A stretch of DNA of 64,000 bases from Thioalkalivibrio sp. K90mix (GCF_000025545.1 NC_013930.1:62001-126000); one strand, 5' to 3'. Counted from the stretch's first letter, positions 32,026-39,673 are shown. Translations and numbers: made by a program. The notes: a model not told the origin generated them from the sequence alone.

Positions 32026-32138
32026 GATTCAACCTCCAAACCGGCTTCGGGCCGGGTATCCGCCGCCCGGAAATGCGCGGGCGGTTCGCTGTGATTCAAC
32101 AAGGCCAGACTAACGAAAAAGCCCGCCCTGTCGATTTC
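32026..32138 (-). promoter_or_regulatory. Promoter/5'-UTR module 13 (double hairpin)
   Basis: -35 TCGACA (32129-32134), -10 TAGTCT near 32107-32112, hairpin CCGCCCG...CGGGCGG at 32063-32084, hairpin CCGGC-CCGAA-GCCGG at 32041-32055, GGAGG before ATG 32025. Carries the longest (13-nt) match to the mini-array spacer at 32077-32089. Confidence 0.76.
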
Positions 32139-32205
32139 TTGCCGGGTGGATTTGAAGTCCGGGCGTCATGCGATGACGCCCGAGGGGCAGGCGACTATTC
32201 GAGGA

Positions 32206-32505
32206 TCAAGCCTCGCTATTGATGCCGTGCGCCGCCGGGGGTTCGAACGCCATGTAGTGGGTAATCCCATAGGACTCGTCCCAACGCCCACAGGCATACT
32301 CATTGACCGGGGCCACATCAAAGCAGCCACCCGGGGCCGGATCGAAATCGATCTCCACCAGCGCCACGTAAGGCTTGGACTCGCCCGTTAGCCACTCAAT
32401 CGGCTGTCCGTAACGATCCACATCACCATCAGCCTCCGGATACGTGCCGCAGACCCAATAGACCCCGCAAAGCGGATCGCTCCCAAATGGTTTCCAGTCG
32501 TACAT
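32206..32505 (-). CDS. Hypothetical protein, 99 residues
   Basis: ATG 32505 after GGAGTG. Rich in Tyr, Trp, Pro and acidic residues (MYDWKPFGSDPLCGVYWVCG ...). It has four cysteines, two of them early (C13, C19), but no clear metal site. Unrecognised. Transcribed from a hairpin-less TCGACA promoter. Confidence 0.62.
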   Translation of the reverse strand: MYDWKPFGSDPLCGVYWVCGTYPEADGDVDRYGQPIEWLTGESKPYVALVEIDFDPAPGGCFDVAPVNEYACGRWDESYGITHYMAFEPPAAHGINSEA

Positions 32506-32575
32506 CGCAACACTCCTACCGATTAAGAAAGGCCCTCGAAGTGGAGAGTAACGAGGACACGAGGCCTGTCGAGTT
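32506..32575 (-). promoter_or_regulatory. TCGACA-type promoter without hairpin
   Basis: -35 TCGACA (plus-strand TGTCGA near 32567-32572), 16 bp, -10 TACTCT, then a leader with GGAG and ATG 32505. Confidence 0.62.
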
Positions 32576-32623
32576 TTCGCTATCGGTTAGCGCGAGTTGC
32601 CGGGGAATCATGCGCTGGGCGAT

Positions 32624-33067
32624 TCACTCCGGCCCGCCACCCAACGCAAAAATGTCGTCCAGATCCGCCTCACGCCAATACCCACCACCCCCGGCCCAGA
32701 CGATATGCGCCGGCCGAATGTCGGGCTCATGGATGAAGCCCGCATAGGCGCGATGGACCGTGACAATGTGGTTGCGCCGCGCCTTTGAAGGCCGCCCGTT
32801 GGTAGACCGAATCGACGCGCCCCGTGGAATCAGAACCCTTGCACCGGGGGCGATCCAGTCGAAATCCACGAGTGAACCCACCAGCGGACCCAGAAAAAGA
32901 CCGTACCCGGGGAGTTCGCCTTCCGGGATGAGGTGGAAAAGGCGCTCAATCGCCATCACGGCATCCGTGTTGATCCGCTTCTCGGTGCGCGTCAGCAAAT
33001 CCACCAGGCTTTCGCGCGTCAAGCGTTCCACCGGAACCGGGATCTGGTACTGGGTGAGATGGTTCAA
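32624..33067 (-). CDS. Hypothetical protein, 147 residues, TTG start
   Basis: The frame begins at TTG 33067, seven bases after AAGGCGG; no ATG or GTG fits as well upstream of the conserved-looking start LTQYQIPVPVERLTRESLVD. The product has a helical N-terminus and a C-terminal part with GGGGYWREADLDDIFALGGG. It follows the 120-residue gene by 40 bases and probably shares its transcript. No family recognised. Confidence 0.58.
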   Translation of the reverse strand: MNHLTQYQIPVPVERLTRESLVDLLTRTEKRINTDAVMAIERLFHLIPEGELPGYGLFLGPLVGSLVDFDWIAPGARVLIPRGASIRSTNGRPSKARRNHIVTVHRAYAGFIHEPDIRPAHIVWAGGGGYWREADLDDIFALGGGPE

Positions 33068-33106
33068 AAGGGCCGCCTTGCAGTCTATGGGTTCTTTGAT
33101 CCCGAG

Positions 33107-33469
33107 TTACGCCGCGTTTTCTTCAGACATGGCATCAGCATCGACCAGCACCGTGTCGAAGTCGAACCGAGAGGAACAATCCGCGGTATCGACACGGACG
33201 ATCGAAATACCCTCTTGCGACAAAAACCGCTCGACCTGCTCGGACCCGGCAGCATTGGCAAGATCACCCACATTAAAATCTTCCACCGACATCGCCCACT
33301 CTTTGCGCCCCTCATCGGTCTCGATGGCCCACCGGGTCAATCCACGGATAAGGCGCTGAAGCAAAGCCTCATCGGATTCATCCGAATGCCTGGTCTCTAT
33401 AGCCAATTCGGCGGTCGTGGTTATCTCCATACCTTCCTGTCGAGCGAAATACAAAATGCGCTGTTCCAT
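33107..33469 (-). CDS. Hypothetical protein, 120 residues (member of a three-copy family)
   Basis: ATG 33469 (MEQRILYFARQEGMEITTT). Homologous along its length to the 125-residue protein at 43901 (MHNRTLNFARQEGFSTTT). Shared blocks are RRLI/QRLI...TAWV/TRWA, EDFNVGDL/EDLNVGDL and DFDTVLVDADA/GFDTVLVDIDA. A more distant copy forms the C-terminal domain of the 266-residue protein at 19179. Behind module 14. Function unknown; the repeated retention suggests a plasmid-specific role. Confidence 0.7.
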   Translation of the reverse strand: MEQRILYFARQEGMEITTTAELAIETRHSDESDEALLQRLIRGLTRWAIETDEGRKEWAMSVEDFNVGDLANAAGSEQVERFLSQEGISIVRVDTADCSSRFDFDTVLVDADAMSEENAA

Positions 33470-33578
33470 GTCTCACCTCTAATCCGGCTCCGGGCCGGGC
33501 ATCCGCCGCCCGAAGTGACGCGGGCGGTTCGTCTTGATTCACCACAAGACTATCGGAATGCGCCATGCTGTCGAGTTC
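33470..33578 (-). promoter_or_regulatory. Promoter/5'-UTR module 14 (double hairpin)
   Basis: -35 TCGACA (33569-33574), -10 TAGTCT near 33547-33552, hairpin CCGCCCG...CGGGCGG at 33506-33527, hairpin CCGGC-CCGGA-GCCGG at 33484-33498. Contains GCGGGCGGTTCG at 33520-33531. Confidence 0.75.
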
Positions 33579-33656
33579 TCGGGTCGGGGCATCAACTCGA
33601 CCGCTCAAGGGGTACGGGTACACTGTAGGCCAAGCAGAAAAACGAAGGAGAAGCGG

Positions 33657-33980
33657 ATGGAGCTTGAGAAACTACAACAAGTGATCGTGGTGGGTGGATT
33701 CGGCCTGATGTTTTTGGCCCCCGTGATTTATTGGGTGCTGGTGCTTTTCGGTGTCATCGATGGACCGGGTGGCCTCTCGATGAAAAAGAAACCCCATAGC
33801 ATGCTGGATGAAGAAAAAGACAGCCTGAGCGAGTACGAGCACGAGATTCGGCCCTACAACGGCACTTCGGACAGCGGAATGCTGCGGGGCGGAAGCGACG
33901 CGTTTAGCAAAAGTCCGCGTAAACCCTCGCCCACTCGGGCGGGGATACAAGCGGGCAGTGCGATAGCACTGCTGGGTTAG
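33657..33980 (+). CDS. Single-pass membrane protein whose 3' end runs into the IS element
   Basis: 107 residues from ATG 33657, after GAAGGAG. A hydrophobic segment (VIVVGGFGLMFLAPVIYWVLVLF, about residues 9-31 read in two parts) is followed by a charged tail. The last ~20 residues (SPTRAGIQAGSAIALLG) are encoded by the left end of the tnpB element, so the original C-terminus was probably lost by the insertion. A TACACT -10-like box lies near 33620. No known family. Confidence 0.55.
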   Translation: MELEKLQQVIVVGGFGLMFLAPVIYWVLVLFGVIDGPGGLSMKKKPHSMLDEEKDSLSEYEHEIRPYNGTSDSGMLRGGSDAFSKSPRKPSPTRAGIQAGSAIALLG

Positions 33981-34036
33981 CGGTATTGGGCCTGGCAGCA
34001 TAGGCTGTACATACATCCATGCGACAATGACTTCCC

Positions 34037-35212
34037 ATGCTGAAGGCCACCAAGATACGCATTTATCCCACGACCGAGCAGGCGGCGTTTCTGAACCGCC
34101 AGTTCGGCGCGGTGCGTTTTTGCTACAACACCGGCCTTCGCATCATGTCCCATCGCTACCAGCGCCACGGCCAGTCGTTGAGTGCAAAGCACGACATCAA
34201 AAAGCTGCTTCCGGTGGCCAAGAAGTCACGCAAGTATGGCTGGCTGAAAGAAGCGGATTCCATGGCTCTCCAGCAGTCGTGCATCAATCTCGACCAAGCC
34301 TTCCAGCGCTTTTTCGACCCCAAGCAAAAAGCCGGCTATCCGCGCTTCAAGAGCAAGCGTGGCAAGCAGTCGAGTTACCACTGTGTGGGTATCCAGGCTG
34401 GCGAGAACTGGATCAGGGTACCCAAGCTCGGTCCGATCAAGGCCCGGGTGCATCGCAAGGTGGAAGGCAAGCTGAAAAGCATCACCCTGACCCGGACGGT
34501 CACCGGGAAGCACTACGCCTCGCTGCTCTTCGAAACCGAACAGGTCGCCCCGGAACCGCTGAAGGATGTCGACGCCGCCGGTGTCATCGGCCTCGACATG
34601 GGGTTGTCGCATCTGGCCATTGACTCCACCGGCCATAAGACCTCCAACCCGCGCTTTCTCACCCAGGCCGCAGCCAATCTGCGGCGTAAGCAGAAGGCGC
34701 TCTCTCGCTGCCAGAAGGGCAGCGCCAATCGGGCGAAAGCCCGGCTGCTCGTGGCCAAGGCTCACGAACGGCTGGCCAACGCCCGCAACGACTTCCAGCA
34801 CAAGCTCTCTCGACAGATCGTTGACGACAACCAAGCGGTGATCGTCGAGACGCTGAAGGTCCGCAACATGATGAAGAACACCCGCCTCGCCAAGCACATC
34901 GGCGATGCGTCCTGGCATGCCTTGACCACCAAATTGGACTACAAGGCCAGGGAGCAGGGTAAACGTCTGGTCCGGATCGACCCGTGGTTTGCCAGCTCCA
35001 AGACCTGCCATGTCTGTCATCACAAGATGGACGCCATGCCGTTGAGCGTCCGGTCGTGGGAATGCCCCGCCTGCCACACACAGCACGACCGGGACATCAA
35101 TGCGGCACTGAACATCAAGCACCAGGGCTTGATCCATTTGAAGGCGGAAGGGCTGTCCGTCTCTGCCCATGGAGGCTCGCGTAAATCCGGCATGCCGCCG
35201 GTTGCCGCCTAA
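34037..35212 (+). CDS. tnpB: TnpB, RNA-guided RuvC-like nuclease of an IS605-group element
   Basis: 391 residues, usual size for TnpB (ancestor of Cas12). The N-terminus is typical (MLKATKIRIYPTTEQAAFLN). The RuvC triad appears intact: D in GVIGLDMGLSHLA (~185), E in AVIVETLKVRNM (~275) and D in HDRDINAALNI (~355). The zinc ribbon CHVCHH...CPAC lies between the last two. TnpB uses an omegaRNA overlapping its 3' end to cut DNA next to a short target-adjacent motif and so keep the element at its site. ATG 34037 gives the conserved N-terminus. Confidence 0.93.
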   Translation: MLKATKIRIYPTTEQAAFLNRQFGAVRFCYNTGLRIMSHRYQRHGQSLSAKHDIKKLLPVAKKSRKYGWLKEADSMALQQSCINLDQAFQRFFDPKQKAGYPRFKSKRGKQSSYHCVGIQAGENWIRVPKLGPIKARVHRKVEGKLKSITLTRTVTGKHYASLLFETEQVAPEPLKDVDAAGVIGLDMGLSHLAIDSTGHKTSNPRFLTQAAANLRRKQKALSRCQKGSANRAKARLLVAKAHERLANARNDFQHKLSRQIVDDNQAVIVETLKVRNMMKNTRLAKHIGDASWHALTTKLDYKAREQGKRLVRIDPWFASSKTCHVCHHKMDAMPLSVRSWECPACHTQHDRDINAALNIKHQGLIHLKAEGLSVSAHGGSRKSGMPPVAA

Positions 35213-35267
35213 GAAGTGGGAAGCCTCGCCCGTGGCGCGTCAGCGCTTAGGGCGGGGAGCAGTCACC
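35090..35267 (+). ncRNA. Likely omegaRNA scaffold at the tnpB 3' end
   Basis: By family rule the omegaRNA covers the last part of tnpB and the right end, with the guide copied from the DNA just outside (after ~35267). The tail here contains strong complementary tracts, GCCTCGCCC (35223-35231) with GGGCGGGG (35250-35257), plus an inner GGCGCG/CGC hairpin, as expected. The boundaries are approximate. Confidence 0.5.
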
Positions 35268-35329
35268 GACTCGTTCATGGATAGCAGCCCTTCGCATCAC
35301 GACCGTTGACGAGCGTAGGGCGAAGTCCG

Positions 35330-35950
35330 TTACCGGCGATTGAGAACGACCGCCTCAAATGGACTCCCTTGAGGCCGCCCTCGAATCGCCGCACGGGAGT
35401 GGTCGTGAGCGATCCGAATATCCGGCTCGTGCCGGTCGTTGCCATGCTGAAGGCCGACTCGCCCGGAAAGCTCGCGCAGGTTGACCACAACCTGCGACAG
35501 CATCGGATCCCCCTTCAAGCGTTTCGGAATCTTAGCGCCCCGCCCCGTGCCGCGAACACCGGATAGTCCACTGAGACCCGAGAGAGCGCTCAAGAGGGGC
35601 CGGTGATCCCCGTGAATCACGACGCCCCCTTTTGCACGGACCGCGAACTCGGTCGCCATCCAGATACCAAGCAACTCGGCCTCAAGCGAACTGAGGAGCG
35701 CTCCGCTGGGCGCGGACCCCTCTTCGGAACCGGCTAGCGCGCCGACTTGGATCGTACGGGTCGAATAGAAGGACTGGCGGACACGCCCCTCCGCGACAAT
35801 AAGCGCCGCGGCGACCTGGGTAAGGTCCGGGGAAACGGTCCCGTCGGAATACAGTGCAATCGGGTCACCGGGAAGAAAGCCCTCCAGTCCGTCGCTACGC
35901 GATCGAGGGAGCCCGAGGAAGGCGCGCGGATCGTGGTATCGAAGGCTCAC
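35330..35950 (-). CDS. RNase H-fold protein
   Basis: 206 residues from GTG 35950, overlapping the stop of the upstream gene (GTGA). RNase HI-like acidic residues are in order: D in IALYSDGTVS (~36), E in LEAELLGIWMA (~90), D in VVIHGDHRPLLSA (~115), and a late D/H in RIAHDHSRAA (~180). This is consistent with an active metal-dependent nuclease of the RNase H superfamily, perhaps acting on RNA-DNA hybrids. It is larger than RNase HI, and the middle contains a Ser/Gly/Leu repeat. Bacterial RNase H-like domains with this start (YSDGS/T) also occur in retron- and plasmid-linked proteins. Confidence 0.7.
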   Translation of the reverse strand: MSLRYHDPRAFLGLPRSRSDGLEGFLPGDPIALYSDGTVSPDLTQVAAALIVAEGRVRQSFYSTRTIQVGALAGSEEGSAPSGALLSSLEAELLGIWMATEFAVRAKGGVVIHGDHRPLLSALSGLSGLSGVRGTGRGAKIPKRLKGDPMLSQVVVNLRELSGRVGLQHGNDRHEPDIRIAHDHSRAAIRGRPQGSPFEAVVLNRR

Positions 35951-36594
35951 AACGTGGGGGGAACGGGTTCATGCACGGTTGAGAAAACGGGAACGCATCC
36001 GCCTCCTGATACCGCCCAGGCGGCTTCCCGAGACTCCATCCAGCGCTTCAAAGAGAATCCCTGAAGGGTGTGCAATCGGGGCGTGAGGTCGGCGACCTCC
36101 AATTCGGCCAACTCCTCGAAGGCCTCCTGGACCCGGGCGTTGTACTCCAAAATGATCGGAGCGACGGCCTCCGCATTGTCCTCGCGAAACCGTAGCGCCT
36201 CCCGCAAGGCCTCTTCCCGACTGACCGGGCGGGCTGTCGTGTTATAGGAGAACGCCCGCGCCATTCGACGCCCGGTACCAACATCCAGGTGTTGAACACG
36301 GAACAGCCAGCGCCCCCGGTGATGGATCTCTGAAATGCGCGCATGCCCCGTGTTCGTTCGAGCGCGTGCATCGTCCATGTTGGGCTGCATAATAACCATC
36401 GCTTTTGATGCGAAGGGGTGCGCCGCATAGAGATCGTTTCGCATACGAAGCGCCTGGCGCAACGACTCGGGCCCCACCCCATTGATCCGACCGTTGAGGT
36501 GGCGCCCCCCTTCGCCGTCCCACGAAAACACGACATAGCCGTTATCGACGCGGCTGACGCCCAGAAACGGGGTTTTCTTGTCAGTGATCTTGAT
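35947..36594 (-). CDS. AP2-like DNA-binding protein, possible ATC start
   Basis: The coherent protein begins IKITDKKTPFLGVSRVDNGY, directly after AAGGAGG at ideal spacing, but the codon there (36594) is ATC. The first ordinary start, GTG 36531, would remove the conserved-looking beta-hairpin. Two AP2-like units are suggested: FLGVSR...GRINGVGPESLRQALRMR and ARISEIHHRGRWLFRVQ...SREEALREALRFRE. AP2-type domains bind DNA and occur in homing endonucleases and integrases; no nuclease motif is seen here. Stop overlaps the RNase H-like gene. Reported from ATC, with GTG 36531 as the conservative alternative. Confidence 0.55.
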   Translation of the reverse strand: MKITDKKTPFLGVSRVDNGYVVFSWDGEGGRHLNGRINGVGPESLRQALRMRNDLYAAHPFASKAMVIMQPNMDDARARTNTGHARISEIHHRGRWLFRVQHLDVGTGRRMARAFSYNTTARPVSREEALREALRFREDNAEAVAPIILEYNARVQEAFEELAELEVADLTPRLHTLQGFSLKRWMESREAAWAVSGGGCVPVFSTVHEPVPPTL

Positions 36595-36613
36595 ACCCGC
36601 CTCCTTGATCGAA

Positions 36614-37045
36614 TTAGTGGGCCTTCCAGGGCTGGAGATGCGGGATGGCCTCCACCTCCCGATACCGACCGGGCCACCGCCCCTTCAGCCCGCCACGCGT
36701 CCAGGCGGTGATGACGAAACCGCCACCCTGGTTATTCTCCGGGAGCTGGCGGTCGGACTGCTCGATGGCGATGTGCAAAGAGAACGGCGCCTCCGAGTCG
36801 TCCTCCCATAACAACTCAAGCGCATCCTTCGCCTCGCCGCCCTCGAACGGCTCCCATGGGCCGCGGGAAACGATCACCATCTTGGCGCCCTTCATCTCGC
36901 GGATGATCGGCTTCTGGCTGTCGGGGACCAGCAGGCGCCCGGCACCGGCGTTCCAGGACAGGTAGCAGAAACCCGACTGGGCGGGCTCGCTGTCCCAATA
37001 GTTGGTGGAAACGAGGGCCTGGCCTTGGTTTTGGATGGTGATCAT
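36614..37045 (-). CDS. Hypothetical protein, 143 residues
   Basis: ATG 37045 (MITIQNQGQALVSTNYWDSE) overlaps the stop of the upstream gene (ATGA). A mixed alpha/beta region (GAKMVIVSRGPWEPFEGGEA) is followed by acidic and basic segments. No known domain. Part of a minus-strand unit with 37042, 35947 and 35330. Confidence 0.6.
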   Translation of the reverse strand: MITIQNQGQALVSTNYWDSEPAQSGFCYLSWNAGAGRLLVPDSQKPIIREMKGAKMVIVSRGPWEPFEGGEAKDALELLWEDDSEAPFSLHIAIEQSDRQLPENNQGGGFVITAWTRGGLKGRWPGRYREVEAIPHLQPWKAH

Positions 37046-37479
37046 GAGTTTCTGTGACAGACCTCTTCCGAAGTATCCAACCTGGGATTTCCTAAACCAA
37101 GGATTCGGTTGACGATAATTACCCATTCCTCAATATCGGAAGGGGTTAAATCAACCAATTCATACAAGTCCGCAATCGTGAAGAATTGGGATTCCTCATG
37201 TCGAATTTCGTCGCCGGTATCCTTAGCGGAGCGCGCTAAGAAGACGATCCCGTCTTCCGGGTTAATATAAATCTCGGCCTCGATTCTGATGGAGCGAGAG
37301 ATGCGACCGGAAATGTTAATCTGAGCCTCTATGTCAATCTCGGAATCGTCGGGGTCCGAATACTCAAAAAAGTCCATGACTTCGCCAATAGCTGTGAGGT
37401 GATAGCCTCTGTCGGCCAGACGAACGAATGACCACAAGATCGACTTGATCGTGTCAATGCCTTGCCTATCGTATTGCAT
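37042..37479 (-). CDS. Hypothetical protein, 145 residues, AT-richer than neighbours
   Basis: ATG 37479. Acidic and Ile-rich, with strand repeats (EIDIEAQINISGRISRSIRI and EIYINPEDGIVFLARSA), possibly a small beta-sheet domain, then an acidic helix (DLYELVDLTPSDIEEWV). The gene uses more A/T-ending codons than the surrounding GC-rich genes, so it may be a recent acquisition. Not recognised. Confidence 0.6.
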   Translation of the reverse strand: MQYDRQGIDTIKSILWSFVRLADRGYHLTAIGEVMDFFEYSDPDDSEIDIEAQINISGRISRSIRIEAEIYINPEDGIVFLARSAKDTGDEIRHEESQFFTIADLYELVDLTPSDIEEWVIIVNRILGLGNPRLDTSEEVCHRNS

Positions 37480-37515
37480 AGATTAACCGGATCCTTGGAG
37501 TTGGGATAGAGGGAT

Positions 37516-38058
37516 CTATTGTGTGTCGGGCCCTTCGCCTGATTTCAGTACCACCCGCCCCGAAATCTTGTCGAGGCGGTATTTCGTGATGGTGCCATTC
37601 ACGATCGCCTCGACGACCTGGATGGCGGATTCAGGGGCTACCGCGAACCATTCGCGCGGGTGAAAGACTTTGCCCTTTCGGCTCTGCAAGGCGATCGCCA
37701 GGCGCCGATCCGCAAGAAAGCCGTGCACCAGCCCTTCGAACTTCCGGGGGTCGAGGTTGTAGCAGGCAAAGGACTCCACGACTTCAACCGGCCCTTCCAG
37801 GAAGGCCGGGTCGTTCTCGGCGTTGGCAATGCGATCCGCCACCTCGCCCTCCGTGTATCCAATCTTGACCAGATCCCGATACTCCCGCAGGGCTGGATCA
37901 GTTGTCGAGTTCTTCCAATCACTCGCGCGGCCGAATGGAAACAGCAACCCCCATCTCGCGCAACGATGGCGACAGGAGGGTCCTTTATCCCAAAGAGCAG
38001 CGCGCGGAATATTTTTTGACAAGCCCAAGCCGCCGCGTACCGTAAGATCCACCTCCAT
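37516..38058 (-). pseudogene. Truncated GIY-YIG (T5orf172/MUG113-like) nuclease
   Basis: From about 37895 leftward the sequence is a clear GIY-YIG-like domain: DPALREYRDLVKIGYTEGEV, RIANAENDPAF, then a FEGLVHGFLADRRLAI segment and C-terminus HPREWFAV...YRLDKISG. The N-terminal strand with the first catalytic tyrosine (usually ..YIYVLRS..) is replaced by unrelated sequence read through the region in front of the repressor gene, so the active site is incomplete. A shorter relic of the same family lies at 5893. Start uncertain (ATG 38058 is the first). Confidence 0.65.
38016..38043 (+). promoter_or_regulatory. Promoter of the repressor gene
   Basis: -35 TTGACA (38016-38021), 16 bp, -10 TACCGT (38038-38043) before GTG 38077. 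It overlaps the 5' part of the divergent GIY-YIG remnant, so the repressor may control both directions. Confidence 0.6.
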
Positions 38059-38076
38059 TCCAGATCGAGAAAACGC

Positions 38077-38676
38077 GTGGAAACCGAAATCAAGAAGGCA
38101 CTCGGGGTACAGATACAGCAGAGACTCGCGCAGGTCGGCCGAAGCAAGCGATGGCTCGCCCAGGCCGTCGGGGTATCCCCCGCCTCTGTGACTGGGTGGG
38201 TTCAGGACGGGCATATCACCATCGAGAACCTGTGTCGTGTCGCAGGCGCACTTGGTGTATCCACCCAATGGCTTATGGGGATTTCCGTTTCAGGGGAGCA
38301 CACTCAGGCCCACGGCCAAGCCGCGGTCTACGGGAGCACCGCAGGCGTCGCGACCGAACCGACGGGGCACCTGGACACGGGTGGCCCCATCGCGCCCGAA
38401 TACTGGGCACTGAAGGTGGCGGGGGTGGAACTCGATCCAAGGTATCGCGATGGAGAGGTACTTCTGCTGGACCGAATCAAGCCGCCGGTACCGGGCACGG
38501 ATGTGCTGCTCTACTCCAAGGAGTCCGGTGAGGCCCGGGTGCGCGCGCTCGTGGCCGATACATCGGATGCGGTTTGCACAGCCCACGTCTGTGGCGGTGG
38601 ATGGCTCTGGGAGCCCCGGACGCCTCAGTGGTCAATGGCCAAGATTGTGGGTGTGTACCACGCCAGAATGGTTTGA
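38077..38676 (+). CDS. CI/LexA-like repressor with non-cleaving S24 domain
   Basis: 199 residues from GTG 38077. The N-terminal HTH (RSKRWLAQAVGVSPASVTGWV) matches phage repressors. The C-terminal part (ALKVAGVELDPRYRDGEVLLLD, here read in two halves) matches the S24/LexA peptidase fold, but the catalytic serine motif G-D-S-M is GVEL. Self-cleavage on DNA damage is therefore unlikely. A Gly/Thr-rich hinge (~85-115) separates the domains. The family usually controls lysogeny or excision genes; the targets here are unknown. Confidence 0.8.
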   Translation: METEIKKALGVQIQQRLAQVGRSKRWLAQAVGVSPASVTGWVQDGHITIENLCRVAGALGVSTQWLMGISVSGEHTQAHGQAAVYGSTAGVATEPTGHLDTGGPIAPEYWALKVAGVELDPRYRDGEVLLLDRIKPPVPGTDVLLYSKESGEARVRALVADTSDAVCTAHVCGGGWLWEPRTPQWSMAKIVGVYHARMV

Positions 38677-38743
38677 CGCTCGCCCCACGGCTAAAGCCAA
38701 CGGCTTCTCGTGCCTCGTTGGTGAGCGTGGATGGATATGCCAA

Positions 38744-39211
38744 TCAATCCTCGCTACGCACGCGCCAATCAGGCTGGCTCGTGGCAACGAGCTGCCCCCA
38801 GTCATCTGGCGGATTCCCCCGTTCGAGCATCTTCCCGAACATGGCGTAGGGGTCGGATTTGCTCCCTGCGGATCGGAGCGTCTTCTCGTCATTGAGCCAC
38901 GCGAACACGATGGTTCTTGATCTGGAGTCGTAGCGAAAGAATAGGCGGAATCGGCGTCCGACCTTGGCGCGGCGCCAGTGACGATAAGCAGTACCCAGGG
39001 TGTTTCCCTGGCGATATTCGTCTCGTGCGGGGTTGGCCGGTATCGTCTCAAGAATCAACTGGCTGAGCGCCCGAAACAGCTTGACGTTGGCGTTGCGATC
39101 GAAGCCCTCCGGGTCATTACGCTCCGCCCGTTGAACCGCCTCGTACAGCTTTTGAAGCTGCCCTACCATGCACTCATGGAACAGCAACGCCCATCCGTGG
39201 CGCTGCATCAA
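38744..39211 (-). CDS. yhaV: YhaV-type toxin (endoribonuclease)
   Basis: 155 residues, size of YhaV. Conserved stretches GWALLFHECM (start), RFRLFFRYDSRSRTIVFAWL, NDEKTLRSAGSKSDPYAMFG and the end MLERGNPPDDWGQL align with E. coli YhaV, a RelE-superfamily mRNA interferase. ATG 39211 overlaps the antitoxin stop (TGATG), giving coupled synthesis. Paired with prlF it forms a type II toxin-antitoxin system stabilising the element. Confidence 0.9.
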   Translation of the reverse strand: MMQRHGWALLFHECMVGQLQKLYEAVQRAERNDPEGFDRNANVKLFRALSQLILETIPANPARDEYRQGNTLGTAYRHWRRAKVGRRFRLFFRYDSRSRTIVFAWLNDEKTLRSAGSKSDPYAMFGKMLERGNPPDDWGQLVATSQPDWRVRSED

Positions 39212-39525
39212 AGCGACACTTCTCCCTCGATGCCCTCATCAACATCTTCGGCATGATTCGCGTGAGCGAGCATGGCATCGGCGAGCCCCGCCGGAAGAGA
39301 GCCGACGTTTCGGCCTTTGCGGATGTCCGCCTCCAGAAGATCCAGGAAAGCGCCAATCGCCGGGTCATGGTGCTCGCCCTCAGCACGGGTGACGATCACT
39401 TCGCCACCCCGTAGATCAAAGGCGACTTTGCCTTGAGCCGCAACGCCCAGAACTTGCCGGATAGACTTGGGCAAGGTGATCTGCCCCTTGGAGGTGAGTG
39501 TCGCTTCCTCGTGGATACTGGTCAT
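39208..39525 (-). CDS. prlF: PrlF-type antitoxin (SpoVT/AbrB fold)
   Basis: 105 residues. The N-terminus EATLTSKGQITLPKSIRQVL is the swapped-hairpin SpoVT/AbrB DNA-binding fold. The acidic C-terminal tail (DAMLAHANHAEDVDEGIEGE) should wrap the YhaV toxin. An 8-bp palindrome 36 bp upstream (39561-39578) is a likely operator for autorepression. First gene of the toxin-antitoxin operon. Confidence 0.9.
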   Translation of the reverse strand: MTSIHEEATLTSKGQITLPKSIRQVLGVAAQGKVAFDLRGGEVIVTRAEGEHHDPAIGAFLDLLEADIRKGRNVGSLPAGLADAMLAHANHAEDVDEGIEGEVSL

Positions 39526-39560
39526 GGCCGGCTCCTGTTGTCGATACCTGCACCTTCATC

Positions 39561-39578
39561 GTAAGGAAAATTCCTTAC
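39561..39578. promoter_or_regulatory. Palindromic operator before prlF-yhaV
   Basis: GTAAGGAA-AA-TTCCTTAC, a perfect 8-bp inverted repeat in an AT-rich pocket upstream of prlF. It is placed where the promoter should be, consistent with AbrB-fold antitoxin binding. Confidence 0.65.
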
Positions 39579-39673
39579 CGCGTCAATGCGCGTCAATCCC
39601 GACGTCCTGCTGTCGTGCGACCCTTCACACATAGTGGCGCGGGGAGCCCCTGGCGCCGCCGTGCCGAGGCCGC

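Larger units (their letters stand above)
33926..35267 (+). mobile_element. IS605/IS1341-type element carrying only tnpB
   Basis: Approximate limits. The left end has subterminal hairpins (CTCGCCC...GGGCGGG near 33931-33946; GCAGTGC-GATA-GCACTGC near 33957-33974) typical of IS200/IS605 ends. The right end after tnpB has the hairpin-rich GCCTCGCCC...GGGCGGGG stretch to about 35260. There is no tnpA transposase, so movement would need help in trans. No target-site duplication is expected. The exact ends need comparison with an empty site. Confidence 0.7.

Noticed and set aside
37516-38268. A 250-codon frame reading through the repressor start region as a full GIY-YIG protein
   Set aside because: The first ~90 codons are antisense to the repressor gene and have no similarity to GIY-YIG N-termini.
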